Assembly: GCF_030052815.1 (NCBI RefSeq)
Contig: NC_079498.1
Span: forward strand, 78,664,992-78,728,991
Reading direction: 5' to 3'
From: Hevea brasiliensis
Taxonomy: Eukaryota > Streptophyta > Magnoliopsida > Malpighiales > Euphorbiaceae
DNA length: 64,000 bases
Both the position numbers and the translations under genes were made by a program. Position 1 is the first letter of the stretch. Every line of letters begins with the position of its first letter. A model generated the notes under the pieces. The model did no database searches. It saw only the letters and a program-made list of their open reading frames with translations, and had not been told where the DNA came from. Below are positions 35,080 to 47,189 of the stretch, one piece after another.

Positions 35080-36741
35080 GTATCAATCTCTGAACAGTTG
35101 TGGGTGTTATCTCCTCATATCCTCCTCTCGTTCCCAAGTAGCTTATTGGTCCGAATGATGGTTCCACAGCACTTTCACTAACGGTATCTGCTTGTTCCGT
35201 AGCTGCTTCACCTCATAAGCCAGAATCTCTATGGGTTCTTCTTCATATGTGAGGTCTGGATTCACTTCAATTTCTTCCATTGGTAGTACATGAGATGGGT
35301 CTGATCGATACCTCCTCAACATAGACACATGGAAGACATTATGTATCTTCTCTAACTCTGGAGGTAGTGCCAAACGATATGCCAAAGGACCCACTCTTTC
35401 CAGAACCTCATATAGCCCAATAAAACGATGACTCTGTTATCCCTTTCTGCCGAATCTCATGATTTTCTTCCAAGGGGAAACCTTGAGGAATACTTTTTTG
35501 CCCACTGCATACTTAATATCCCTTCTCTTCAGATCAATATAGGACTTTTGATGGTCTGATGCAGTCTTAAGTCGATCTCTGATCAACCTAATCTTCTCTT
35601 TAGTTTGCTGAGCAATTTCATGCCCAATCATCTTCCTTTCACCTACATCATCCCAACACAGGGGAGTTTTGCATTTTCTGCCATACAAAGCTTCATATGG
35701 AGGCATTCCAATGCTTGATTGGTAGCTGTTGTTGTAAGCAAACTCAATCAAAGGCAAGTGTATGTCCCAACTGCCCTCAAACTCAATCACACAAGCCTGT
35801 AGCATGTCCTCCATTATCTGAATTACCCTCTCAGACTGGCCATCTGTCTGTGGGTGGAATGTCATGCTGAAGCTCAATCTAGTTCCTAGGGCTCTCTGAA
35901 GACTACCCCAGAATCTAGAAGTGAACCTAGGATCTCTGTCAGATACGATGGATACTATCACCCCATGCAGTCTTACTATCTCATCAATGTACAACTTGGC
36001 CAATCTTTCCAAACTGTAGTCCATCCGGACTGGCAGAAAATGAGTAGACTTGGTCAGTTTATCAACAATGACCCATACTGCATCATGACTCTTCTGTGTC
36101 CTCAGAAGTCTCATCACAAAATCCATTGTTATTCTCTCCCATTTCCATTTTGGTACTGGTAGTGGATGAAACAACCCAGCGGGTACTTGATGCTCTGCCT
36201 TCACTTGCTGACAAGTTAGGCATTTGGAAACAAATTCTGCCACATCACTTTTCATACCCATCCACCAGTAATGCTCCTTTTGCCCTTTATACATTTTTGT
36301 GCCACCAGGGTGCATAGCAAAAGAAGACTCATGTGCTTCCTTCAAAATGATCTGTCTCAAGTCAACGTTATTAGGAATGCACATTCTGCCCTGGTGAAGC
36401 AGTAAACCGTCATCTCTTACTGAGAATTCTGGTTTCTTGCCCATTTTGACTTCTTCTAATAGCTTCTGATACTTCTGATCATTCTGAGCATCCATTCTGA
36501 TCTGATCAATCAACACTGGTTGTACATGCCATGCAACTGCTGTCTGCCCCTCATCATTAATCTCTAAGCTGGCATGTAATGATCTCAACTCATGTACCAT
36601 AGACAAAGGAGTAACCCGTAGACTTGCCATAGTCTTACGACTTAAGGCGTTAGCCATAACATTAGTTTTTCCTGGCTGATAGTCTATCAGACAATCATAG
36701 TCTTTTATCAACTCTAACCATCTTCTTTGTCTCAAATTCAA
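35080..36741 (-). pseudogene. T3 integrase with chromodomain-like tail
   Basis: A long open frame from 36741 to 35437 covers the end of RNase H ([15 protein letters not shown]), the HHCC zinc region ([21 protein letters not shown]) and the DDE core: [18 protein letters not shown], and GQSERV with its Glu. All three catalytic residues are present. A stop and frame change near 35435 interrupt it. The tail (35394-35143) reads MGPLAYRLALPP, KIHNVFHVSML, EEEPIEILAYEV and IPLVKVLWNHH. This is the best-preserved integrase in the window. Confidence 0.89.
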
Positions 36742-37023
36742 CTCCTTCTAAGTGCCCAGATACTTCAAACTCTTATGATCTGTGTAGATGTATCATTTCT
36801 CCCCATACAAATAGTGTCTCCAGAACTTAAGAGCAAACACTATAGCTGTAAACTCTAAATCATGTGTTGGATAATTCCTCTAATGCGGTTTCAGCTGGTG
36901 TGATGCATAGACAATGACATTTCGATCTTGCATCAATACACAGCCTAACCCATTGTGAGAAGCATCACTATAAACAGTATATTCTTTACCCGGTGTAGGT
37001 AAAGTCAAGACTGGAGCCTCAGT
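36742..37023 (-). pseudogene. T3 RNase H segment
   Basis: Downstream (minus strand) of M2 the sequence continues as APVLTLPTPGKEYTVYSD and [13 protein letters not shown] (Asp-containing RNase H motif), then THDLE. A TAG at about 36748 sits before [10 protein letters not shown] and another stop lies near 36880. The codons join with those at 37421 upstream once M2 and the duplicated TCAGT are removed. Confidence 0.85.
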
Positions 37024-37415
37024 TGTAATGGCCTGGCCCACTAGTGATATTGTCCGCTCTGGGCTAAAGCCCTCACGGTTTTAAAATGCGTCAATAGGGG
37101 TTACGAACCATCAACTTATAAACCCAGCATCTCTCCCGTGTTTTGTCGATGTGGGATTTGCCTAGGGTGTTACAATCCACCCCCCTTATGGGACTCAGCG
37201 TCCTCGCTGAGGTTTGCCCCACCATCGCTCAAGGTTGCACGCGGAGCGGCTCTGATACCACAAATGTAATGGCCCAGCCCACTAGTGATATTGTCCGCTC
37301 TCGGCTAAAGCCCTCACGGTTTTAAAACGCGTCAATAGGGGTTACGAACCATCAACTTATAAACCCAGCATCTCTCCCATGTTTTGTCGATGTGGGATTT
37401 GCCTAGGGTGTTACA
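37024..37415 (-). mobile_element. M2: second TRIM, in T3 pol
   Basis: LTRs of 151 bp at 37024-37174 and 37265-37415, flanked by TCAGT (37019-37023 and 37416-37420). The primer site TGGTATCAGAGC is the complement of 37249-37260; the purine tract is the complement of 37175-37192. Close in sequence to M1, with the same 90-bp non-coding middle. The LTRs of this copy agree with each other better than those of M1, so it is probably younger. It is the innermost layer on this side. Confidence 0.94.
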
Positions 37416-37420
37416 TCAGT

Positions 37421-38692
37421 CAAACACCTCTTCAATTCATCAAAACTTTGCTGGCATTTATCCGTTCATTGAAATTTCACATCTTTTCAAAGTAATTTGG
37501 TCAATGGAGATGCCAACATGGAGAATCCCTTCACAAATCGACGGTAGTATCCAGCTAACCCCAGAAAACTGCGAATCTCAGTGATATTCCTGGGTGGTCT
37601 CCAATTAAGGACAGTTTCTATCTTGCTAGGATCTACCTTAATACCTTCCGCTGATAATATATGCCCCAAAAAGGATATCTCCTTCAGCCAAAATTCACAC
37701 TTCAACAATTTGGCGTATAGTTATTTCTCTCTCAAAATCTGTAGTACAATTCACAGATGTCTATCATGCTCTTCTGCACTCATCAAATAGACCAATATAT
37801 CATCTATGAATACCACAACAAATTGATCGAGGTATGGTCTGAAGATAGTGTTCATCAGATCTATAAAAGCAGCCGGAGCATTAGTTAACCTGAATGGCAT
37901 AACCAAGAACTCATAATGGCTATAGCGGGTTCTAAAGGCAGTTTTAGGAATACTCTGCTCTTGTACTTTCAGCTGATAATAATTGTCAAGCAGCTCTTGC
38001 AACTGCACTTTCAACTCTTTCAATTCTGCTGGAGCCATTCTATATGATGTTATGGAGATTGGGTCCACACCAGGCATAACATCAATATCAAACTGCACCT
38101 CTATTTCCGAAGGTAATCCTGGCAATTCATCAAGGAAAACATCCAGAAAGTCACATACTGTGGGCATGTCCCTCAATGCTAGACTACCCACTTGGGCATC
38201 TATCACATGTGCCAAGTACGCCTCACACCCCTTCCTAATCATTTTTCTGGCCAGTGCAGCTGAAATGATGTTTGACGGCAATAATTGCCTCTCCCCATGT
38301 ATTACTACATCACCATACTGAAGGAGACCAAAAGTGACTGTCTTCAGTCTACAGTCAATCATTACATAATTCCTGGCTAACCAATCCATGCCCAAGATAA
38401 TATCATAATCTCTGAAGGGCATTTCAATCAAATCTGACAAAAAAACATGTCCTTGGATTACCAAAGGACAGTCTCTATAGATTTTGTTGACCCTAATCTC
38501 CTGACCTAATGGACTAGTTACTAGCACATCATAGTCCATTTGTACACACTGGATAGTAGTAGAACACATCACACTAGCACTGACATATGAATGTGAAGAG
38601 CCTGGATCAAATAACACATATGCATCTTGGTCAAGGATAGAGAAAATACTAGCTACAACATCTGATGTTTCAACCTCCTCTCTCTGTTTCAT
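37421..38692 (-). pseudogene. pol: T3 protease and reverse transcriptase with internal deletion
   Basis: From 38692 the frame reads the protease ([13 protein letters not shown], Asp at 38606-38608), then the linker, then jumps from LQELLD to [10 protein letters not shown] (near 37980). Compared with T1, about 204 bp are missing in frame (T1 9503-9705 plus the base T1 itself has lost), covering LYRQLNK-type fingers and the first catalytic Asp in [14 protein letters not shown] is retained. The RT thumb and connection region ([23 protein letters not shown]) follows at 37708-37487. The polymerase cannot be active. Confidence 0.9.
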
Positions 38693-39922
38693 GCTATAGA
38701 CTCTAGCTGGTGCACCACTTAGTTCTGGCTGGTTAACAATACTCTAACTTCCATGAGTGCTACCAGGACCTCTACCTCTGCCTCTACCTCGACCAGTTGG
38801 CTGTGACCCTCTAGGTGCAGAGACTTGGGTTGATCCCTCAGATGTAGCAGAAGGTCCAGATCGGCGTGGACTAGTACAATCCTTAGCAAAATGTCCGCTC
38901 CCTCCACAGTTAAAATATGCACCAGTGGCCTTAAAACACACCCCACTGTGTGTTCTACCACAAGTCTCACACTGCCGGACTGATAAAGCTCCTCGAGATG
39001 CCTGCTGGGTCTGCTGACTAGACCGAGGTGGTCTTTGGCCAGAGTATCTGCCTCTACCAGATCTGTGAAAGCTGGATCCCCCAAACTGTTTCCTCTTCCC
39101 AGAACCACTCTCAGTAGCCTGACCCATAGCCTTTTCAGTCTTTTCTTTCTCTTGAGTGCCCTTCTTTACCGCCCCTTCTGATTCTATCTTTTCCAGTTCT
39201 AGGGCTTGTGAAATCAGCTTAGAAAAATTCTGGTGTCTGAATTCCACAACTTGCATTCTTAAGCTAGGCCTCAACCCAGCCTCAAACCTCCTAAGTCTAT
39301 CTCTGGGGGTGAAGACTAAGCTTCCAGCATAATAACTTAGCCTTGAAAAGTCCCGCTCATACTCTGCTATTGTTCTGTCCCCTTGCTTCAAGCTTAAGAA
39401 TTCTTGTAATTTCATATCTACATAAGCATCGGGAACCCATTTCTGCCTAAATTCCCTCAGGAAGTCTATCCATGCTAGTTCAGGTGGCTCAACCAGGCTG
39501 TGGGGGATGGTCTTCCACCATTCATATACATCCCCTTGCAATAGAGAAACAGAGTACTCGAACTTTAGCTTTCCACACACTGCAGCTTTCTGAAAACCCG
39601 TTCCATTCTCTCTAATCACTGTTCTACCTCTAGGGGATCCACAGTGCCCTTAAACTTGGTGGCCCCAAATTTTATTAATTTTTCATATTACCAATCCGAG
39701 GGCTGTGGTTGTGCTACAGGTGCTTGCATCTGAGCTTGAGGTGGCACATTTCTCGCTATTTGTTAGAAAAATGCAGCCATTTATTGTGTCAATTGAGTAG
39801 GAAACTGCGGTGCTATATGTAGGACCTGGAGTGGCTGACCCACTCATGTTCTAGAGTGCTGGGCCTTCCCCTTGGACCTCAGCCTCGACAGATTGCTCCA
39901 CGGAATGATCTCCCTCTTCCAT
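38693..39922 (-). pseudogene. gag: T3 gag
   Basis: Likely start ATG at 39922 (MEEGDHS). The N-terminal Pro/Gln-rich region is damaged; from 39619 a long frame covers the capsid (MKFEYSV equivalent, EWWKTIPHSLVEPP, AEYERDFSRL) and the nucleocapsid with a CCHC knuckle, YFNCGGSGHFAKDC. There the first Cys is Tyr (YFNC instead of CFNC), so one zinc ligand is lost. The RGRGRG linker ends at about 38750. Stops lie near 39620-39700 and 38745. Confidence 0.87.
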
Positions 39923-40094
39923 TCTGTTTCCCAAAAAAAATTTCTACTTCCTGAGATCAAACACAAGGAGGTTGACCTCCGTTAGTGCATATTCATGATG
40001 TAAATATGTCATATGTATCAATTAAAGACACTTGAGCAGTTGTACTTATCAAAGAAATATTCACATACATAGTCAAAATTCATTGCAAAACCAT

Positions 40095-40106
40095 GCTCTA
40101 ATACCA
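40095..40106 (-). other. T3 primer binding site
   Basis: Minus strand TGGTATTAGAGC, eight bases inside the 5' LTR end, with one C-to-T change from the Met-type site. Confidence 0.83.
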
Positions 40107-40114
40107 CTAAAACA

Positions 40115-43100
40115 TGTCACACCTTACCCCTCTGTAAGGCATAACATGATCCTGTAGAATGCCTAAAGAACTACCGAACTTCACTTACCGATAACTTATT
40201 AAGTACACTACAAGGGATTTTAAAACCATTTTCTTACATTTTGGAAGTGGTGAGCATTTTGGTAGGAATTAAAAACCTTTAATTGAAGTTTCAAAACTAG
40301 TAAAAAATTTTGTCCATTTTTATTTATCCGTAAATTTTAGAAAAATTTTGGCAGAGTGCTGCCAGTATTTGGAGAAAACAATTCTTCAAAAACCTGTAAA
40401 AACACTTCCAATAATTGTTTCCATAACTCCCAACCACCAAAAGAACTTAAGTCAACACAATTCAATTTAAGTCCATAGTTCAACTAAAGTTGTCATCTCA
40501 AAATACTCCATAAATTCATTCACATCGCATATAATACTTCATTTACAAATACAGATCTTAATTTGCAAAAAGAAAATTTAAAATATCATTATTACAATTT
40601 ATTATGCAACTGCTCAACTTTACATTGATACATAAGACATTACAATATTTACATCAAACAACTACAAGGTATAATTAAATACCCGTACAAAAAGATCAGC
40701 GAAGGCCTTGCCAATTCAGCAGCTCACTCTGCTGCTTTGTCCTTGCCCTTATCTGCGATAGCAAAATAAGCTATCGCTGAGTATAAAAATACTCAGTAGT
40801 GCACAATAAAAATTTGAAATGCAATACATAAAACATTCATTGACAAATCACAATTTAAATATTTCACAATTATCAAAACTCATTATAGCACAATTTTGGT
40901 TAAACAATTTAATAAACATAGTGTTGCTAATTCATTCATAACTTAAGCCATGACACAAAATTTCTGATCAATGCCGTGTTGTACACCACGACAAAGCAAT
41001 CTACAACCCCACTAACAAAAATTAATGAGGGAGGTGGCTAGCTAGCTAATGAGTACTCATCTGATCTACAACCTCAACTGGTAAGCTAGAGAGGGAGGAA
41101 AATAAACGATCTCAGCCCCATAAATGGAGGAGAAATAATGTGGCACTGTCATGCTAAGTATGAACATAAAATCAATTAAAAACAAAGTACTCAAATAATT
41201 TAGGAAAGGTCACAAACAATTTCTAAAGTCATTTTTGCAGTCACAAAATAGCAACACAATTTATAAATAATACAGCGTTTCCATAAAGCATAACAAGTCA
41301 AATATTTACTTAGAAAATAATTACATAATTTATTGTGCACAAACCTGACGTGAGTCGCCTCTAGACCTTGACTCAGTCTCTTGGACCTTCTGGGTCTTTT
41401 TCAGCGGAAACACGAAATTTATAGTGTCTCAGTATCTTTGCCTCACAATAATTCCAATAATTAATTTATATATGTTAAATTCTAGCCCCAATATGCTTAA
41501 ACTTACATTCTTGAAAATTTTCATGTTGAGGTTACTATTCATGATACTATTCAAGTCAAAATATTGACTTTCTTATGCTTAATAGGTATGGGAAATCCAA
41601 TTATACCCACATACCACATTTTGGTTACCTAACTTATTGGTTTTGGTCATTTTCTCAAAACTTAAGTCTGTTAGGAAAACTTTCAAATTTTTAGTTTTGG
41701 GTGTTTTGCACTGTTCCATTAGTCATGTTGCTACTAGAATTTGGCAAAGTTTTCTTCATATAAATTGTTCCTTATTGTCTTAACCTTATTTTCCTTTTTG
41801 AATCACTCCATTTGGAGTTTTGTAGCTCAAGTTATAGCCATTTGAACATGGCTGGCTGGATTGGTCTAACCCAGATTTTCTGGGAACCAAAACTAGTTAT
41901 GGCAGTTTTAGGTCACTAAATTTGGGTGGCTAAATGACTTGGTTAAGGGCATAATTTGGGTTTGTGTTCTTCATGAAAGTTTTAGGTCTATATCTCAGCT
42001 TTTTACTGGTAAACTTTCAGGTAATTTGGACCTACCTAGCCCATGTTATGGCCAAATGAACAAATACTGTTCATTTGGTCATTTTTGTACAGGGCAGAAC
42101 ACCCAATTCCGAATTTGGCCAATTTGTTCACTATGCTATGGTCACTTTTTGAGCATGATTCTTGAATGAAAAATGTGCCATTTTATGTCTAGTTTCATTC
42201 TCAATTGGCCTCACACCAATTGGGTTGGTAAATTTTTATATTTTGTCCCTGAAAGGGACCTTGGTCATGCTGCCTGCAGAATGACCATATCCAATCTGAA
42301 TTTCAATTTGGTTCTAACACTTCCAACACACCACAATTGGTCATGCATGACCATTCTTCAACTCAAGCAAGGTCAAACACACCATTTAACTAATTCTCAC
42401 ATTTTTCCTCCCAAAACCCTCGGTGCTAAACCCTAATTTTCATGCAATTCAAATCTAATGCATTCCAATCACCAATACATAGTTTACATATATAATTCAA
42501 CTTAAACACCCATTCAAATACATCAATTCATTCATTCTCAAACCCTAACCTATTGCTGGCCGAATTTCTATTTGGTCCACCATGCTTGGTTTTGTTTAAT
42601 TTTTCCACAATTTCTAGATTAACTCATGCATATAAACATAATTCTAAAGAAAAATCTAGTGGTTAATTACTAACCTTTATACATAATTTTTCACCTCTCC
42701 AAACTTCTTCCTTTCTTCTTCTTTTTATTGTCAAACTCCTTATCAAGGTTTAAAACAAGATTTAATGATGGAAAGTAAGGTTTCTATGGTGGGATTTAGG
42801 TTTTCTTCAAGCTCAAAATGAGCTTTAATGGAGGATGAAGTGAGAGAGCTTTGGGAGAGAGAAGTGGGGCGGCAACCTAGGAAGAAGAAGACCAAAATAA
42901 TTTTTCTTTTATTTTGTTCTTTTATGTGTATTTATCATAAATTGACTTAGTCAAATTAATTCATTAATTTAAAAATTATTTATGAGGTCATCCATGATGT
43001 CATGAAAGGTGATGTCATAAACTTTTTCCTTTTTTCTTTTTCTTTTGCATTTATTTTTCTATTAATTCTTTAATTTAATTCTTGATCCCAAAATTTTCTT

Positions 43101-43567
43101 TTCTACGATTTTATTTGATAGTTAGGTCAGGGGTCAGCTATAAGAGTGAATTAACCAAATTGCCCCTCACCGGTTTGATCCGGTTTACGAATAATTCAAT
43201 ATTTCTTCCAGATTCCTGACCTAATTATTTGACCGGCTTAACAATTCTTTTTCATGATTTTCTCTTTTACACTGTGTTCGCAATAGTCCTAAAGACCGCA
43301 GCATCTCATTTTACTTTTCGAAATTCGAGTTTAAATTGACCTCGCAGTCCTTCCCAAGAAGGCACCCATCGCTGTGACTCTTGGCTCATTTAACCTCTTA
43401 TGTTCTGTTTTTCTTATTTATACTTAACTAATTGACAATTACTAATTATTTGTGTTCAGGGCTTATCAAGTTGTCTTAGATGTGGTTCTAATTCCCTTAG
43501 TTATCCAGACCGACACCAGTCACCGGAATAGTGAAATATACTAGGCTATACAAATAGGGGTGTTACA
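40115..43567 (-). repeat. T3 5' LTR
   Basis: Co-linear with 31577-35035 at a few differences per hundred bases. Hairpin at 40777-40796; GAGCTACAAAACTCC complement around 41812-41830; GATGTCAT pair near 42991-43016. ORFs at 41939-42436 are without family resemblance. Confidence 0.92.
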
Positions 43568-43572
43568 TGATG

Positions 43573-44892
43573 CAGCAATACACTCAGTCTCTGTAGTGGA
43601 ATCTACAGTCATACTCTGTTTGGAACTCTTCCAACTGATTGCACCTCCATTACAAATGAACACATACCCAGAGGTAGACTTTCTATCATCGATATCTGAT
43701 TGGAAATCAGAATCAGTATAACCATCCAATTACAAGTCTCCACCTCCATAAATCAAGAATAAATCCTTAGTTCTTCTTAAGTACTTAAGGATATTCTTGT
43801 GACTATCGATGTTCCAAACCTGGATTGGATTGATACCTGCTAGTCAAACTAACAGCATATGCGATATCCGGCCTAGTACACAACATTGCATACATCAAAC
43901 TTCCAATAGCCGAAGCATATGGAATCCTGGCCATTTTATCTCTTTCTTCAGGTGTCTTTTGAGACATCTCTTTAGAAAGGTGGATACCATGTCTCACTGG
44001 TAACAATCCTTTCTTGGAATCAAGCAAGTTAAATCTCTTTAACACCTTTTCCAAGTATAGACTTTGGGATAAACCAATTATTCTTTTCGCTCTATCTCTA
44101 TAGATGCGAATCCCAATAATATAGGTTACCTCCCCTAAGTCTTTCATGGAGAATGTATTTGACAACCATACCTTTATAGTTGTCAACATACCTGTGTCAT
44201 TACCCATCAACAGAATATCATCCACATATAAGACAAGGAAAGTGATAGCACTATCACTAACCTTTTAATATATACATGGCTCATCCTCATTTTTGATAAA
44301 ACCAAATGACTTAATGGCTTCATCAAAACGGATGTTCCAACTCCTCGAATGTTGTTTTAACCATAAATGGATCACTTTAGCTTGCACACTTTTGAACCAT
44401 CTTGGGATTCAAAACCCCTAGGTTGTTCCATGAAAATGTTTTCTTCAATGTATCTATTGAGAAAAGCTATTTTGACATCCACCTGCCAAATCTCATAATC
44501 ATAGTATGCAGCTATTGCTAATAGAATCCTAGTTGATTTAAGCATGGCAACAGGTGAGAAAGTCTCCTCATAGTCGATTCCTTGCCTTTGGTGAAACCCT
44601 TTCGCTACTAGCCTTGCTTTATAGGTCTCTAACTTTCCATCAAAACTAATTTTCTTCTTGAGAACCCATTTGTTCCCTATAGGTATAATACCTTCAAGTG
44701 GGTCAACAAGATCCCAAACTTGATTCTTATACATGGAATCAATCTCGGATTTCATAGCATCAATCCATTTTGAAGAATCTATATCTGATATAGCTTCTTC
44801 ATAGGTAAGTGAATCATCTCCATGATCTACTTCTTTATGAGTAGACAACTATTGTTCTTCTTTATGAAGGAAACCATATCTCACTGGTGGGT
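43573..44892 (-). pseudogene. pol: C3 reverse transcriptase and RNase H N-terminal part
   Basis: The minus strand from 44848 reads AISDIDSSKWIDAMKSEIDS, WVLKKKISFD, DVKIAFLNRYIEE (Gly-to-Arg change) and FESQDGSKVCKLK, then a stop/frameshift near 44370. It resumes with LYVDDILLMGND (YVDD complement of 44217-44228, intact), the conserved RT thumb, TRPDIAYAVSLTSR and the RNase H start with DDRKSTSGYVFICNGG and STTETECIAAS. T3 interrupts at 43567, and C4 interrupts on the upstream side at 44897. Confidence 0.88.
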
Positions 44893-44897
44893 GAGAT

Positions 44898-46134
44898 GAA
44901 GGAGCGGAAGCATGAAAAACACAAGTTTATATCATTGAATTCAAAAATTTTCACCTAGGGTCACAAACATCATGCAAAATTCATTTTTATCTATTTGATT
45001 TAAATGATAAACAACATATTAAAACTCTTTTAATATGTCTTTGGATCTGTATTTGTCATTTAAGATTTTAGAATTAATCAGATTAATTTTAGAACCCTAG
45101 ACTAGATAAAGAACAAGTGCACTAACCTCTTGATGCATTACAGTGTGTTTGGCACCTTTGGGATGCGTCTTTACGACACTAGATGTTGTCCCTTTAGCTT
45201 GTCCACACCAAGATCACCTATGGCAGCCCTTGAACAGCTTCTAAAGCTTTTCTATGAATTAGAAAATCAAGTTTTTCCTTTTGAGAGATTAGAGATGTAA
45301 ACATAACACTAGAAACGATTTCTAGCAATTTTAATTCAAGAGAATATTGGCCAAACTCTTTGAATTGATGAGAGATGAAGAAGAAGAGAGAATGGCAGCC
45401 TCAAGGGCGGTGGCACAAAGGGAGGCATCAGTTGGTTGTATTTTGTTCTTTCATCCTTACACTTATATAGCTAGGTCACCACTTAAAACCCTTGCCACAT
45501 GTCACCTTCTGATTGGCTCTAGGTTTAATTGACCCAATCACATTGTGCCAAGTGCCAAAGCTATATTTAATCTTAATTTTAATCATCTTATATGATTAAA
45601 AGACATTTGGCAAGCTTATTTGTAGTGCCATGTGTCACCATCTCATAGTGCCACATGTCACCCTATGAAATGACCAAAATACCCCTGTGCCTTAATTTTG
45701 AGTTCTCAACCCAAAATAATTATTTCTCTTCTTCTAATCAATTTCTATCAAATATAAATTAATTAATTAATCTCTTGTTAATTAATTTCTCATTAATTAA
45801 ATTCATATTTAAATACTTTAAATATAAATTTAACTTATACTATACATCCAATAACCTAGATTTGGTTTCAAGTCATGCTAGGGACTTTGCAATCTAATTG
45901 CAAACCAAACTTATTTAATTAATCAATTAAACTCTTTAATTAATTAATTAAATCATATTTAATTTGGTGATTACTTGTGTATGTGTGTGACTTACTAAGC
46001 TTATAACTAATTGGCAATGAGACATGATATCAACCCTTAATAACATCAGAACTCTTTCTTACCATAAATGATTTCTCTAAATCATTTTATGCACCTCATA
46101 GAGCATGATTAATAGCTAGCATAGCATGCCATGG
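44898..46134 (-). repeat. C4 outer LTR, 3' part (1237 bp)
   Basis: Contains the U3 motifs, TATA complement (near 45464-45473) and the LTR 3' end. It breaks off at ATGG (46131-46134), about 870 bp short of the LTR start, then an 11-base filler CTAATAGAATC and pol. The ORF at 45347-45532 is in a non-conserved frame. Confidence 0.88.
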
Positions 46135-46145
46135 CTAATAGAATC

Positions 46146-47189
46146 ATCTGCCAAATCTCATAATCGTAGTATGCAGCTATTGCTAATAGAATCCTAATTG
46201 ATTTAAGCATAGCAACAAGCGAGAAAGTCTCCTCATAGTCGATTCCATGGCTTTGGCGAAACCCTTTCACTACTAGCCTTGCCTTATAGGTCTTTACCTT
46301 TCCATCAGAACCAATTTTCTTCTTGAAAACCCATTTGTTCCCTATAGGTACAATACCTTCAGGTGGGTCAACAAGATCCCAAACTTGATTCTCATACATG
46401 GAATCAATCTCGGATTTCATAGCATCAATCCATTTTGAAGAGTCTATATCTGATATAGCTTCTTCATAGGTAAGTGGATCATCTCCATGATCTACTTCTT
46501 CATGAGTAGATAACTCTTGTTCTTCTTCATGAAGGAAGCCATATCTCACTAGTGGGTGAGATACCCTAGTTGTTCTACGAGGAATAGCTGTAGATGTTTC
46601 ATCAATAGGTGTAGGTTGACTAGATGGATCTATATCCATCTGATCTGTTTGTTGGTCAGAATTCTCCAATTCCTACTCTATTTACCTTCCTTTGCCTCCT
46701 TCTTGAGTAAACTGTTGTTCAAGAAATGTGGCGTCTTTACTTATCACAACCTTTTGTGATGTGGGCAAATAAAAATAATATCCAAAACTATCTTTTGGAT
46801 ATCCAACAAATCGACCCTTTTCTGATCTGGTTTCCAATTTATCAGTGTTTAGCTTTTTGATATAAGCTAGACAACCATAAATCTTAACATGCTTAAGACT
46901 TGGTTTTCTTCGATGCCATATCTCATAAGGTGTGGAAGATACTGATTTTGTTGGAATCCTATTCAGAATATACAAAGCTGATTCTAATGCAAATCACCAA
47001 AAGGAGATTGACATATTAGTATAGCTCATCATACTACGCACCATATCCAATAGGGTATGATTTCTCCTTTTAGATACACCATTCAGCAGTAGTGTTCCTG
47101 GAGGAGTCAGCTGAAAAACAATGCCATGCTCTTTTAAGTATTCATCAAATTTAGCAGTCAAGTATTCACCTCCACGATCTGATCGAAGA
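46146..47189 (-). pseudogene. C4 pol segment 3: integrase end to RT start
   Basis: Minus strand from 47189: LRSDRGGEYL (Asp kept), then SKRRNHTLL, ALYILNRIPTKSV, YEIWHRRKPS, FGYYFYLPTSQK. The acidic linker and RT start follow, to YYDYEIWQ, where the fusion to filler and LTR occurs at 46145. The RT catalytic core and RNase H are absent. Ser-to-Lys next to the catalytic Glu region (SERRN to SKRRN) is shared with the other C4 segments and removes that Glu. Confidence 0.87.

Larger units (their letters stand above)
31577..43567 (-). mobile_element. T3: full-length gypsy element in C3 RNase H
   Basis: LTRs at 31577-35035 (3459 bp) and 40115-43567 (3453 bp) are flanked by TGATG (31572-31576 and 43568-43572). 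The internal region (35036-40114) holds gag-pol on the minus strand with the same gene order and close protein similarity to T1, but its LTRs differ clearly from T1's. Defects are an in-frame RT deletion, an inserted TRIM (M2) and scattered stops. It cannot transpose by itself. Confidence 0.93.
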
